Shown one piece after another: positions 23,664 through 31,071 of a DNA stretch of 45,727 bases. Origin of the DNA: a virus; the IMG/VR virus record IMGVR_UViG_3300024256_000018, positions 1 to 45,727 of that record; one strand, 5' to 3'. The first letter of the stretch is position 1, and every line of letters begins with the position of its first letter. A model generated the notes under the pieces. That model was not told the DNA's origin. It was given only the letters and a program-made list of their open reading frames with translations, and made no database searches. A program made the position numbers and the translations under genes.

Positions 23664-24979
23664 TGATCAGAGGAAATTCGATACCCGTTAAGGATTTTCT
23701 TATGAATCATCGTGGGATAGAAAGGAGGGGTTTTCAGGACGAAAATGTGGAGATGATTCACAACCGATTACCCTTGCAAACGAGGCTGGGTGATGAGTGG
23801 GGTGGACCAATTGAAATACAAGGTGGACATTTCCTTTTTGTTGGTGAGATTTTTAATCATCCACAAGAGTGGGAGAATGATGTTGAGTACCTTCAATATT
23901 TCTTTAATGACCCAGACTGGATGGACAAATTAGCCCATACAGATTGGGATGGATTCTGGGCGATTGTTGTTTATCAACATGGGGTCACTTATACCTTTAC
24001 CGACCCCTTAGGAAAGAAGCAATTGTACTACGATCATCATGGGAATCTTTGCTCTGAAATCAAACCACTTTTGAATGGGCAAGTACTCATCTCACAATTC
24101 GATTATGAGAACACCCAGGCTGGTCGCTTAACCCCATTCGATCGCATCTATAGAATTAAGCCAGGACAGCTGATGGTCATGACCCCGGATAAGGATTTCA
24201 AATCAATTGGAAACCTCTGGAACTTATATCAATTTCCAGAATCCGGGGTGACCCAGCACAGGACATTACGAGGGTTGATTAAAATATCTGTTCGTAGGAG
24301 GATGATCAACCTGCGAGACCGGAACACAGTCTTCGTTTCGGGTGGGTTGGATTCCACTATCATCATCCAGTGTTTGGCTGAGATGGACCACCTTGACAAA
24401 TGTGATTTCTTAACCATAAAGAATGGTGAGGATGATCAGTATATTGAGGCCGTGGAATCGCACTATGGAATACGTGTTCGAAGGATTGATTACAACCCCT
24501 TCATCAAGCCAGAAGATATCATGGAAATCTATGAGCATCCGATTGAACTCGGCAGCCTTATGGCCCAGGTGAATTTGGTAAGAGAAACCCAGGGCTCAGT
24601 GATCTATACTGGGGATGGGGCTGATGAATTATTCTCTGGATATTCAAGGGCACAGGAATGGGATTCACAGGAGTACGATGTGTTCACAGAAATACCCTAC
24701 TATCATATGATTCGATTAGATAGAATTGGGATGTCAGTGACCAAGGAAATACGATCACCATTCCTGGGTCACGAAGTTGTATGCAGAGCCCTCAACATGG
24801 GGTATGACGTTAGGAGGGGCAAGGCTTGTTTGAAAGACTCCTTCGCTGATATACCTGAGGTCATAATCAATCGTGCTAAGCGACCCCTTAGAGACCCAAA
24901 TATGGACAGTGATAGGGCACAGCATATCAAACATTGGGAGCAAACATTCAGGAGGGTTTTTTCAAATGCCAAAAACTAA
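23648..24979 (+). CDS. Asparagine synthetase-like glutamine amidotransferase
   Basis: The protein has 443 residues; GAGGAGG precedes the ATG inside the upstream gene, which it overlaps by 16 bases. Cys2 is the N-terminal nucleophile of a class II glutaminase. The ATP pyrophosphatase (PP-loop) is VSGGLDST (about 230-237), followed by YTGDGADELFSGY (about 320-332) and RSPFLGHEVV. Asparagine synthetases are usually 500-620 residues. The oxyanion-hole 'NGE' is VGE at 65-67, so glutamine hydrolysis may be altered. Such enzymes adenylate a carboxylate and convert it to an amide. In this operon the acceptor could be a base modification rather than free aspartate, which is inference. Confidence 0.8.
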   Translation: MCGLLMIRGNSIPVKDFLMNHRGIERRGFQDENVEMIHNRLPLQTRLGDEWGGPIEIQGGHFLFVGEIFNHPQEWENDVEYLQYFFNDPDWMDKLAHTDWDGFWAIVVYQHGVTYTFTDPLGKKQLYYDHHGNLCSEIKPLLNGQVLISQFDYENTQAGRLTPFDRIYRIKPGQLMVMTPDKDFKSIGNLWNLYQFPESGVTQHRTLRGLIKISVRRRMINLRDRNTVFVSGGLDSTIIIQCLAEMDHLDKCDFLTIKNGEDDQYIEAVESHYGIRVRRIDYNPFIKPEDIMEIYEHPIELGSLMAQVNLVRETQGSVIYTGDGADELFSGYSRAQEWDSQEYDVFTEIPYYHMIRLDRIGMSVTKEIRSPFLGHEVVCRALNMGYDVRRGKACLKDSFADIPEVIINRAKRPLRDPNMDSDRAQHIKHWEQTFRRVFSNAKN

Positions 24980-25394
24980 TATAGATAATGTGTTCATGGA
25001 AATCGCCCACTCAATTGGGAAGTTGAGTTATGCCAAAAGATTGCAGGTGGGCTGCATTGTTGTTAAGGATGGAAACATCTTATCCATGGGGTATAATGGA
25101 ATGCCCTATGGTTTTGAAAATGAATGTGAATTCGAGGGGACACCTGAGCATAAGAAGTTGAGGACGAAACCCGAGGTTCTTCATGCAGAATCAAATGCAA
25201 TATCCAAGTTAGCCCGGTCCACCCAATCATCAGATGGGGCTGATCTATATGTAACTGATAGCCCATGTTTCGATTGTGCAAAATTGATCATTCAATCGGG
25301 TATTAAAGCAGTCTATTACCGAGGAGAATATCGGATAAAAGATGGGCTGGTATTATTGGAAGATGCCGGCATAAAAGTTGAGAGGGTAGTATGA
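24966..25394 (+). CDS. dCMP deaminase
   Basis: The protein has 142 residues; an AGGAGG lies upstream of the ATG at 24966, which overlaps the preceding gene by 14 bases. MGYNGMPYG (41-49) is the substrate-loop signature of deoxycytidylate deaminases. The zinc site is H73-A-E75 plus C101 and C104 (SPCFDCAK). The enzyme converts dCMP to dUMP, supplying dTMP synthesis or removing unmodified dCMP. Placement next to the hydroxymethylase-like enzyme and dUTPase makes a nucleotide-pool module. Confidence 0.9.
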   Translation: MPKTNIDNVFMEIAHSIGKLSYAKRLQVGCIVVKDGNILSMGYNGMPYGFENECEFEGTPEHKKLRTKPEVLHAESNAISKLARSTQSSDGADLYVTDSPCFDCAKLIIQSGIKAVYYRGEYRIKDGLVLLEDAGIKVERVV

Positions 25395-25846
25395 TGAATA
25401 AGTTCCTAAAGTTCACCAAAACCAAACCAGTCAAAAGCCCTGATAGGGGAACAAAACTTTCGGCTGGAATCGATTTCTTTATCCCGGATGATTTTAAGGA
25501 AATGAATCTTGGACCTGGTTCATCTATCTTGATTCCCTTGGGCATACATGTCCTCCCACCCCAGGGTATGGCCTTGGTGTTTTTCAATAAGTCTGGGGTA
25601 AGCACAAAACTTAATCTGGATGTTGGTGCCTGTGTTATTGATGAGGATTATCAAGGAGAAATCCATGCACACCTATTCAATTACTCAAACGATTTTCTGG
25701 CTGAGCTGAGGCCGGGAATGAAGATTGTCCAAGGAGTATTGCTTGATGTAGGATACGGTGATGTGTTTGAAATGAAAACCCTTGCTAAGTTATACCCGAA
25801 AGAATCCAAAAGGGGTTCAGGAGGTTTCGGGAGTACAGGACAATGA
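25391..25846 (+). CDS. dut-like: dUTPase (trimeric Dut family)
   Basis: The protein has 151 residues and overlaps the deaminase gene by 4 bases. The five dUTPase motifs are visible: SAGIDFFIP (motif 1), NKSGVSTK (motif 2), GACVIDEDYQGEI (motif 3), MKIVQGV (motif 4) and RGSGGFGSTGQ (motif 5). The enzyme hydrolyses dUTP to dUMP and pyrophosphate, keeping uracil out of phage DNA. Motif 2 has Lys for the common Arg, which is seen in other family members. Confidence 0.92.
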   Translation: MMNKFLKFTKTKPVKSPDRGTKLSAGIDFFIPDDFKEMNLGPGSSILIPLGIHVLPPQGMALVFFNKSGVSTKLNLDVGACVIDEDYQGEIHAHLFNYSNDFLAELRPGMKIVQGVLLDVGYGDVFEMKTLAKLYPKESKRGSGGFGSTGQ

Positions 25847-26238
25847 ATGAAACTGTATTCAAAAACAGGTGGGTGAAATTAGCGAATGCCCTGGGTGGTT
25901 CTTATTTCTTTAAGTTTCATTCTAATATATACACCCAAGGGAAACCAGATGTGATCGGGGCCTATTGTGGCCGACCTTATGGTTTAGAGTTTAAGGTGGT
26001 GGATTTACCCAAAAGGGATTCCACGATCGTAGATTTGATGAAGGGTGTAACTGATTTACAAAAGCGTGAACTTAAAAGAATGAAAGAGGGTAGCTGGGAT
26101 GCATACGTGGTAGTTTTAGTGAGGCCCACGAATGATATCCTTTATTTGAAATGGGATTACGATCAGACCTTTAGAAGGGATAAGTACAACCCCATGTCAT
26201 TCCCTGTTCCTAAGCACTGGTTCCCAACTAATTTCTAA
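25843..26238 (+). CDS. VRR-NUC / PD-(D/E)xK-type nuclease
   Basis: The protein has 131 residues and overlaps dut by 4 bases. QGKPDVIGAY (D36) and GLEFKV (E49, K51) form a PD-(D/E)xK active site, and LQKRELKRM (Q73) supplies the QxxxL motif of VRR-NUC and Holliday-junction-resolvase-like nucleases. Such phage enzymes cut branched DNA during recombination or before packaging. It is the last gene of the operon. Confidence 0.75.
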   Translation: MNETVFKNRWVKLANALGGSYFFKFHSNIYTQGKPDVIGAYCGRPYGLEFKVVDLPKRDSTIVDLMKGVTDLQKRELKRMKEGSWDAYVVVLVRPTNDILYLKWDYDQTFRRDKYNPMSFPVPKHWFPTNF

Positions 26239-26244
26239 TGAAAT

Positions 26245-26308
26245 GGGAGGGCGAAATCGCACGCCAGGCGTGGGTGTATGAAAGGTGTACAAATCTGCTC
26301 GCCCTCCC
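26245..26308 (+). ncRNA. Candidate structured RNA E1 (three-way junction)
   Basis: GGGAGGGCGA (26245-26254) is perfectly complementary to TCGCCCTCCC (26299-26308). Inside, CACGC (26260-26264) pairs with GCGTG (26268-26272), and TGTA (26275-26278) with TACA (26288-26291). The GC-rich closing stem stands out in an AT-rich spacer. It lies 6 bases after the nuclease stop and has no T-run directly after, so it is not a simple terminator. It could be a 3'-end processing signal or a small RNA. Confidence 0.4.
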
Positions 26309-26374
26309 TCCTTCATAAAATTTTTGACGGTTTTTTTCAGAAAGAGGAGAAAAAAGATTTTCACTGAAACCACT

Positions 26375-26399
26375 TAAGTCTAATAAATACTAAGACTTA
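26375..26399. promoter_or_regulatory. Dyad, possible operator
   Basis: TAAGTCT (26375-26381) and AGACTTA (26393-26399) form a 7-base inverted repeat with an 11-base AT spacer. The half-site spacing fits a dimeric regulator. Confidence 0.35.
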
Positions 26400-26458
26400 G
26401 ACCCCGAAAAAAAACTGCATCTTTTTTGCGAAAAGGGGTTTACAAATAGCTCCTATCG

Positions 26459-26491
26459 GTTTAAGTTTCTCATGAAATGAGAAACTTAAAC
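26459..26491. promoter_or_regulatory. Perfect 15-base inverted repeat, operator or hairpin
   Basis: The arms GTTTAAGTTTCTCAT (26459-26473) and ATGAGAAACTTAAAC (26477-26491) are exact reverse complements around GAA. It lies about 65 bases before the first small gene. It may be an operator, an attenuator or an mRNA-stabilising hairpin. No T-run follows. Confidence 0.6.
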
Positions 26492-26557
26492 ACACGCACG
26501 CCCCACCTCGCTCTCCAAGAGAGTGTATCCATATGGGCTGGCGAAAAGGAGATGAAG

Positions 26558-26683
26558 ATGGAAATGAGAAAAGGAAGTTTTTTTGAAGTTAGAAGAGAAA
26601 AATTTGAGAGAGCCCTGGCTGGATTTATTTTAGCTGAAATTATTGGCCTGTTGATTTTTGGTTTAATGATAGGAGGTTTCTAA
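26558..26683 (+). CDS. Small membrane protein, 41 aa
   Basis: The start at 26558 is chosen because AAAGGAG lies about 7 bases upstream; an in-frame ATG at 26552 is also possible, and one at 26477 lies inside the inverted repeat without a ribosome binding site. The product has 41 residues, a short basic N-terminus (VRREKFERA) and a C-terminal hydrophobic segment of about 23 residues (ALAGFILAEIIGLLIF), predicting a single membrane span. It is unrecognised and leads the small-gene cluster. Confidence 0.55.
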   Translation: MEMRKGSFFEVRREKFERALAGFILAEIIGLLIFGLMIGGF

Positions 26684-26910
26684 TGATTTTATTAGAAGTG
26701 AAACCTGAGTTAAGAGATGTTTTGAAGTTTGGGGAATCTGTAATGGATGCTGGATTGTTTAAATGTTATAATGGCCATATGAGATATACTGATATTTTTT
26801 GTTTTAAGGTAGAAGATATGGATGACCTGGAAGATTTGGAATCCGTGATTGATGAGATTTGTTTGATTTTAGATATTGAAGTTGAGAAGAAGGGTTCTGA
26901 ATTATGTTAA
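26683..26910 (+). CDS. Hypothetical protein, 75 aa
   Basis: The protein has 75 residues and starts on the last base of the preceding stop codon (TAATG) with AGGAGG upstream. It is acidic, with helices around residues 8-25 and 45-65. The DNA is strikingly poor in cytosine on this strand. I do not recognise it. Confidence 0.6.
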   Translation: MILLEVKPELRDVLKFGESVMDAGLFKCYNGHMRYTDIFCFKVEDMDDLEDLESVIDEICLILDIEVEKKGSELC

Positions 26911-27419
26911 CCTGGAAAAATAAAACTGTTAGGAAAAGAGTTTATTTTAGACCTCTGGCTGAAGAGGGTTTTGAAATGGATGAAGAGTTAGGTTTGATTT
27001 TGTCTGACTGTAATGTTTTGGGAAATTCCTTGTATGCCTTTAGGGTTGCCAAAGAGTTTGTTTTGGAAATGTATGATATGAAAGAGTTTGAGAATCCTGA
27101 ATGGGTGGCTGAATGTTGGGTTAAGGAATCTTTTGATAAGTTTAGAGATGAATTTGTTGAGGAAATAGAACCCCATCCTGTTTCTGGAAAACCCAAAACC
27201 AAAATTCGGAGAGATGGAAAAAATTATACCAGGGCCAATGTTATAAAAATGATTGGTGCCTGCCCAAAGTGGAAGTTTAATTTACCTGGAGAAAACTGGG
27301 GCCACCCCAAAACCATAGTTAGTAAGGATGGGAGAGAATGGGAAGTTAGAATGGTTGAGTTTGAAAAGGGTATGGATGAGAATACTGAGAAAAGATTTAG
27401 GGTTAAGTTAATTAGTTAA
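26904..27419 (+). CDS. Hypothetical protein, 171 aa
   Basis: The protein has 171 residues and overlaps the preceding gene by 7 bases. It has an acidic N-terminal half with a helix (EFVLEMYDMKEF) and a central basic stretch followed by a strand-rich end (WEVRMVEFEKG). The codons strongly favour T and G and avoid C, as in the gene before. No family is recognised. Confidence 0.6.
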   Translation: MLTWKNKTVRKRVYFRPLAEEGFEMDEELGLILSDCNVLGNSLYAFRVAKEFVLEMYDMKEFENPEWVAECWVKESFDKFRDEFVEEIEPHPVSGKPKTKIRRDGKNYTRANVIKMIGACPKWKFNLPGENWGHPKTIVSKDGREWEVRMVEFEKGMDENTEKRFRVKLIS

Positions 27420-27486
27420 GTTTTAATTAGAAATAGTTTTAAAGGTTGTAAGCCCTGGGTGAGGGATTTTTAAGTTTTACCTGGTA

Positions 27487-27501
27487 GTTTAGAATCTAAA
27501 C
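27487..27501. promoter_or_regulatory. 7-base dyad upstream of the next gene
   Basis: GTTTAGA (27487-27493) and TCTAAAC (27495-27501) are exact reverse complements around a single base. It lies just before the AAAAAAGGAG ribosome binding site of the 27520 gene, where binding of a repressor would block initiation. Confidence 0.4.
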
Positions 27502-27519
27502 AAAAAAGGAGAATACACA

Positions 27520-28113
27520 ATGAGTTTAGAATTAGTTAGTTTGGACAGAAGGTTACATAAGGTTATTGAGAGCTTGGCCAATGATTGGGAGAATGCAAAG
27601 TCTGACACAGATGATATTGAATATGCACTGGACACAGTTATGAATGATTATTGTTTAGAATTCCCAGAATGGTCTGATGAGATTCTTAATTACATTAAAG
27701 AGGATAATGAAAAAACTCTTGAAGCAATTGAAGGACCGGAAATGAAAACAATCGATTGCACACCAGACTGGAAACAACTTTATAAGTATTTTATGCACAT
27801 CAAAGATACAGACCCAAAACAGTTTAAGATCATGAAAGAAAAAATGGGTGATGAGGAATGGGCCAAATTTGAAGCAGTTGGGAAACCCAAACTGAGATCG
27901 ATTGATGAGATCTCAGCACATCCCGAACATTATACGTCAGCCGCAGTTGGGGCCAACCATCCAGATGAAGTTAATTATTCCCATGGAGAACCATACAGCT
28001 TTTGTTCTATCGTTAGGGGTGGGTTCTGCCATATGTTTGAGATTGAAGAGAATAGGACTGATGGAAAACGAACACGGGTTCGTGAATTGATTGACTTTGT
28101 TGAGGGGTATTAA
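27520..28113 (+). CDS. Hypothetical protein, 197 aa
   Basis: The protein has 197 residues and a strong AAAAGGAG site. Residues 1-75 form an acidic helical segment with many Asp/Glu. Residues 90-150 contain HIKDTDPKQF and a compact middle. The end has SFCSIVRGGFCHMFE, with two cysteines that could form a small structural site. No family is recognised. Confidence 0.6.
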   Translation: MSLELVSLDRRLHKVIESLANDWENAKSDTDDIEYALDTVMNDYCLEFPEWSDEILNYIKEDNEKTLEAIEGPEMKTIDCTPDWKQLYKYFMHIKDTDPKQFKIMKEKMGDEEWAKFEAVGKPKLRSIDEISAHPEHYTSAAVGANHPDEVNYSHGEPYSFCSIVRGGFCHMFEIEENRTDGKRTRVRELIDFVEGY

Positions 28114-28115
28114 TC

Positions 28116-28334
28116 ATGGCCTGCAAATTTAGTTTGATTGATATTGAAAGATTGAAAGGTAGTCAGAAAGTTTTAAAAGAACAAATGGATTCGATGACCC
28201 AGATGATTGAATATTATGAGGCCAAGTATCCCCAGTGCAGTGATAATGATGTTATGATAGATCTTAGATGCAACAGGGATTCAATTGGAGATTCAATATT
28301 CTGGAATGATAAAGTTTTAAAGCAATTAAGTTAA
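28116..28334 (+). CDS. Hypothetical coiled-coil protein, 72 aa
   Basis: The protein has 72 residues and starts 3 bases after the preceding stop. Residues 8-40 form a likely amphipathic helix (IDIERLKGSQKVLKEQ). Unrecognised. Confidence 0.5.
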   Translation: MACKFSLIDIERLKGSQKVLKEQMDSMTQMIEYYEAKYPQCSDNDVMIDLRCNRDSIGDSIFWNDKVLKQLS

Positions 28335-28368
28335 GTAAAGATAAACCAAACGAAAAGGAAATGAGACC

Positions 28369-28968
28369 ATGAGTAACAATTACAGATTCACAGTAGAGAC
28401 ATTTAACAGTAGTTTTCAAATTAGTTTAGAAGGAAGTCAAACCAAGATCAATTTCAAACATATGGATGAGGAGGCCCTGGGTTATAAGTATGACTATATG
28501 GCCGACGAGGTATATGGTACATTGAAAGAGGCGAAGGCGGCCGTACGTACGTGGATTCGCGAAGAGAAGCTCAGGGATATGGACAGACGTTATATGTTGG
28601 ATGAATTAAAAGAAATGACCATGCAAACTTTGGTTGATGAATTAATTGATAACAATCGGTGTGCAGATAACAGAGTTGAGCATCTAGAAATGCTTGGTCA
28701 TGATATCAGTCTTAAAGCTTTTTCAAAAGTCCTTATGCAATGGACTGGGGATGAGTTTCATGATAGATTCCTGGAAGTTCATTTTGGTCATAATTATAAG
28801 AATGAAAATGATCAGTTGAATGAATATGCTATTGAGAAGTTTGAGATGTTCCGGGATAAGACCAGTTCATTCATCCATTGGTTAGATCATTCAGGTCGCA
28901 GAAGTTTTTCCCAGGCTGTAAACTCTTACTGGATGGAATATAAAGCTTCACATCCGGAGGTAGCCTAA
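28369..28968 (+). CDS. Hypothetical protein, 199 aa
   Basis: The protein has 199 residues; AAAAGGAAATGAG precedes the ATG. It begins with strands (YRFTVETF, FQISLEG), followed by a highly helical, charged body (about 55-199) with several His and Trp. A short DNA segment at 28530-28565 carries a cluster of CpG-containing words (CGGCCGTACGTACGTGG). No family is recognised. Confidence 0.6.
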   Translation: MSNNYRFTVETFNSSFQISLEGSQTKINFKHMDEEALGYKYDYMADEVYGTLKEAKAAVRTWIREEKLRDMDRRYMLDELKEMTMQTLVDELIDNNRCADNRVEHLEMLGHDISLKAFSKVLMQWTGDEFHDRFLEVHFGHNYKNENDQLNEYAIEKFEMFRDKTSSFIHWLDHSGRRSFSQAVNSYWMEYKASHPEVA

Positions 28969-28990
28969 GACAGTTGCTAACAGCTTAGGA

Positions 28991-29611
28991 ATGGATAACA
29001 ACTTTCAGGTTCGTAAAGCAGTAGGGGCTGGATGGGATGTTATTGATACTCGCTTAGGTGAGTTTGGTACATCAGTAGATTGGACAAATTTAAAACGAGA
29101 TGCGGTTGCCCGGTGTTCAAAGTGGAACAAGGTCAACCCACAACCTAAAACTAAGACAAGTACAACAACCAAACCGAAAGGGGCTAAAATGCCTATTAAG
29201 AAAGTAACAAAAAGACCAGTAGCAAAAAAAGTTGCAGCCAAAAAAGAAACAGCTGTAAAAGAAACACCAAAAGCAAAACTTCCTGCACGTAAAGAAGTCC
29301 CAGCCAAAAAGAAGGCTGCAGTGAAGAAAGCCGCAGCCAAAAAGGTTGCAGCCAAAAAAGCAGCCCCAAAGAAAAAGATCGCTGCAAAGAAAGCAGCTCC
29401 AAAGAAAGAAAAGGGTATCACCAAACATCAGTTTGTTATTGATCTCCTGAAACGTAAAGGCGGAGCAACCCGTCCACAGATTGAAGAAGCCATGATGAAG
29501 AAATTTGGTTCCTTCTCTGCTGGTTCTTTGAACATCGAATTCTCTACGATCGCCAAAGAGTTCAACCTGGAACGAATCAAGGCCGAGGTTATCTACAAGA
29601 TCACTGATTAA
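28991..29611 (+). CDS. Histone H1-like Lys/Ala/Pro-rich protein with C-terminal winged-helix-like domain
   Basis: The protein has 206 residues. Residues 1-45 form a small folded N-terminus. Residues about 60-145 are a run of KKAAPKK/KKVAAKK units like histone H1 or bacterial HctB/AlgP tails. Residues about 148-206 (KHQFVIDLLKRKGG through IYKITD) look like a small helical DNA-binding domain with a 'GGATRPQIEEAM' helix-turn-helix pattern. The ribosome binding site is weak (CTTAGGA); a later ATG at 29188 has a better one (AAGGGGC) and could give a shorter form. It probably binds or condenses DNA. Confidence 0.65.
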   Translation: MDNNFQVRKAVGAGWDVIDTRLGEFGTSVDWTNLKRDAVARCSKWNKVNPQPKTKTSTTTKPKGAKMPIKKVTKRPVAKKVAAKKETAVKETPKAKLPARKEVPAKKKAAVKKAAAKKVAAKKAAPKKKIAAKKAAPKKEKGITKHQFVIDLLKRKGGATRPQIEEAMMKKFGSFSAGSLNIEFSTIAKEFNLERIKAEVIYKITD

Positions 29612-29632
29612 GGTCTGATCGATCAATCACCG

Positions 29633-29660
29633 AAGGGTGGGGTTTTATTATCCCACCCTT
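29633..29660 (+). terminator. Hairpin, probable terminator without a strong T-run
   Basis: AAGGGTGGG (29633-29641) pairs with CCCACCCTT (29652-29660). It lies 21 bases after the H1-like gene. The following TAACTAAAAG is A-rich rather than T-rich, so it may be a weak terminator or an mRNA-protecting stem. Confidence 0.5.
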
Positions 29661-29694
29661 TAACTAAAAGAAAATGAAACTGGAGAATACGAAA

Positions 29695-30759
29695 ATGACT
29701 AATGAGAAAAGAATTTTAGAATTAACAGCCACACCAGAAACCGTAAGTGACTACCAAAACTATCTTGAGAAGCAACCCAGGTACAGAACAGTTCATGATT
29801 GCAATACTTATGGCTACTTAGAATTCACTGGACCAACTGGAATTAAAACGATCATATCCTTAGAGATCACGATCGGGTCCACCTGGGATACCACTTATAA
29901 GACTCATATGCTGGACGTTATAGCCCGTGCCCGGAACCGGGAAGGGGAATGGATGACCACATTGTTGAACACGCTCTACGGGGTTAATGCGTGGGAATTC
30001 GGGGTAGATAAGATCAAAGCAAAGATCATGAAGGATTATGAGGCCGATAAGAGGACCAGACTGCAAGCAACCCGGGATTCCTATTATGAGAGTTATGATC
30101 GTGACCCAATGGTGAAATTCGGCCAAGAGATTATGGGTGAAGAATTCGAGGGTCAGTGGTTTGTAGAACGGAACAAACCAGAATTCAAGGATATCAAGAT
30201 TGTGTTCCTTGGTGGTGACCGGGGTGAGTATATTGATCAACTTATGTCCGAACGAGGAATCAAATATCGTTCACCAAGTATTGAGATTGAGATCACATAC
30301 GCACATTCAGGTAATTCAATCCGTGCCCATATCAGATATGAGGGTGGTAATTTTATCTTTAAGCAATTCGGAACTTGGAAGGAAATCAGATACAAGAACA
30401 CGGATACTCTTAAGAAAAGAATCTTTGAGAAAATCCATGAGCTTGAGGCCCAGGTCAAGATGAGTAATTCGGTAGCAAAAATCAATTCCAGCCGCCATGC
30501 ATTATTGATCAAAGATGGGTGGTCAGTGAAAGAGATTGTTCAATTGAACGTAAGGCACAGGGGACAGGAATCCCCATTCCAGTGCAAACGAAGATTCTTC
30601 GGTACAGAATACATCATGACCCCCGTTTGGCTCAGGGATGAAAAGTACAAGACCTACGGGGTCAAAGGATATCGGATTAAGGGATTGAATTTCGTATTCT
30701 CTTATAATAATATCCAACAGGTTATTGATGCAATCGATCGTTATTCTTTAAAGGATTGA
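29695..30759 (+). CDS. Hypothetical protein, 354 aa
   Basis: I chose the ATG at 29695 because GGAG lies 9 bases upstream; an in-frame ATG at 29674 has no such site and would give 361 residues. The protein is soluble and mixed alpha/beta. It has an N-terminal helix, a central basic region (about 115-135) and a repeated pattern of aromatic-rich strands toward the end (RRFFGTEYIM, YRIKGLNFVFSY). No motif was recognised. It is the largest unknown protein of the small-gene cluster. Confidence 0.65.
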   Translation: MTNEKRILELTATPETVSDYQNYLEKQPRYRTVHDCNTYGYLEFTGPTGIKTIISLEITIGSTWDTTYKTHMLDVIARARNREGEWMTTLLNTLYGVNAWEFGVDKIKAKIMKDYEADKRTRLQATRDSYYESYDRDPMVKFGQEIMGEEFEGQWFVERNKPEFKDIKIVFLGGDRGEYIDQLMSERGIKYRSPSIEIEITYAHSGNSIRAHIRYEGGNFIFKQFGTWKEIRYKNTDTLKKRIFEKIHELEAQVKMSNSVAKINSSRHALLIKDGWSVKEIVQLNVRHRGQESPFQCKRRFFGTEYIMTPVWLRDEKYKTYGVKGYRIKGLNFVFSYNNIQQVIDAIDRYSLKD

Positions 30760-30771
30760 GGGAGGTATATT

Positions 30772-31071
30772 TTGAGAACTAAAAAACAGACTGCAGAGAT
30801 GAAAAAAGCAGAGGCCATGAGCAAGGGATTATCAGCCAAGGCCCCGAAATCTAAGTATGCACGTAAGTTCCGGGCAAAGACCAAAAGCCCTAACAGTCCT
30901 TTTAAGCCCGTAAAGGGGTCTGTAAGCACGCCGAAGGGGGTTGAGAAGGGTAACATATCACCAGACCCTTCCGAATTGCTTAAGACCATCCGTACGCAAG
31001 GTGGAAGGAAAGCACAGAGGGAATTGGAAGATCATCCAGACCTACACCCCGGGAGAGATGATGAGAAATAG
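30772..31071 (+). CDS. Basic small protein starting with TTG, 99 aa
   Basis: A GGGAGG lies 6-12 bases before TTG at 30772, the most plausible start; no ATG with a ribosome binding site is available upstream. The product is highly basic and rich in Lys, Ser and Pro in its first 65 residues, with an acidic end. It probably binds nucleic acid. The next gene overlaps its 3' end. Unrecognised. Confidence 0.5.
   Translation: MRTKKQTAEMKKAEAMSKGLSAKAPKSKYARKFRAKTKSPNSPFKPVKGSVSTPKGVEKGNISPDPSELLKTIRTQGGRKAQRELEDHPDLHPGRDDEK

Larger units (their letters stand above)
26239..26557 (+). promoter_or_regulatory. Intergenic regulatory region between modification operon and small early-type genes
   Basis: This 319-base stretch has no gene I can support. 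It holds a 64-base three-way-junction element (26245-26308), a dyad at 26375-26399, a poly-A/poly-T hairpin inside ACCCC...GGGGT (26400-26440), and a perfect 15-base inverted repeat (26459-26491). It most likely contains the promoter and operators of the following small genes. No unambiguous -35/-10 pair was seen. Confidence 0.5.

Noticed and set aside
29005-29424. Minus-strand ORF (139 codons)
   Set aside because: It mirrors the Lys/Ala-rich H1-like gene and is composed of Phe/Ala runs, so it is a composition artefact.
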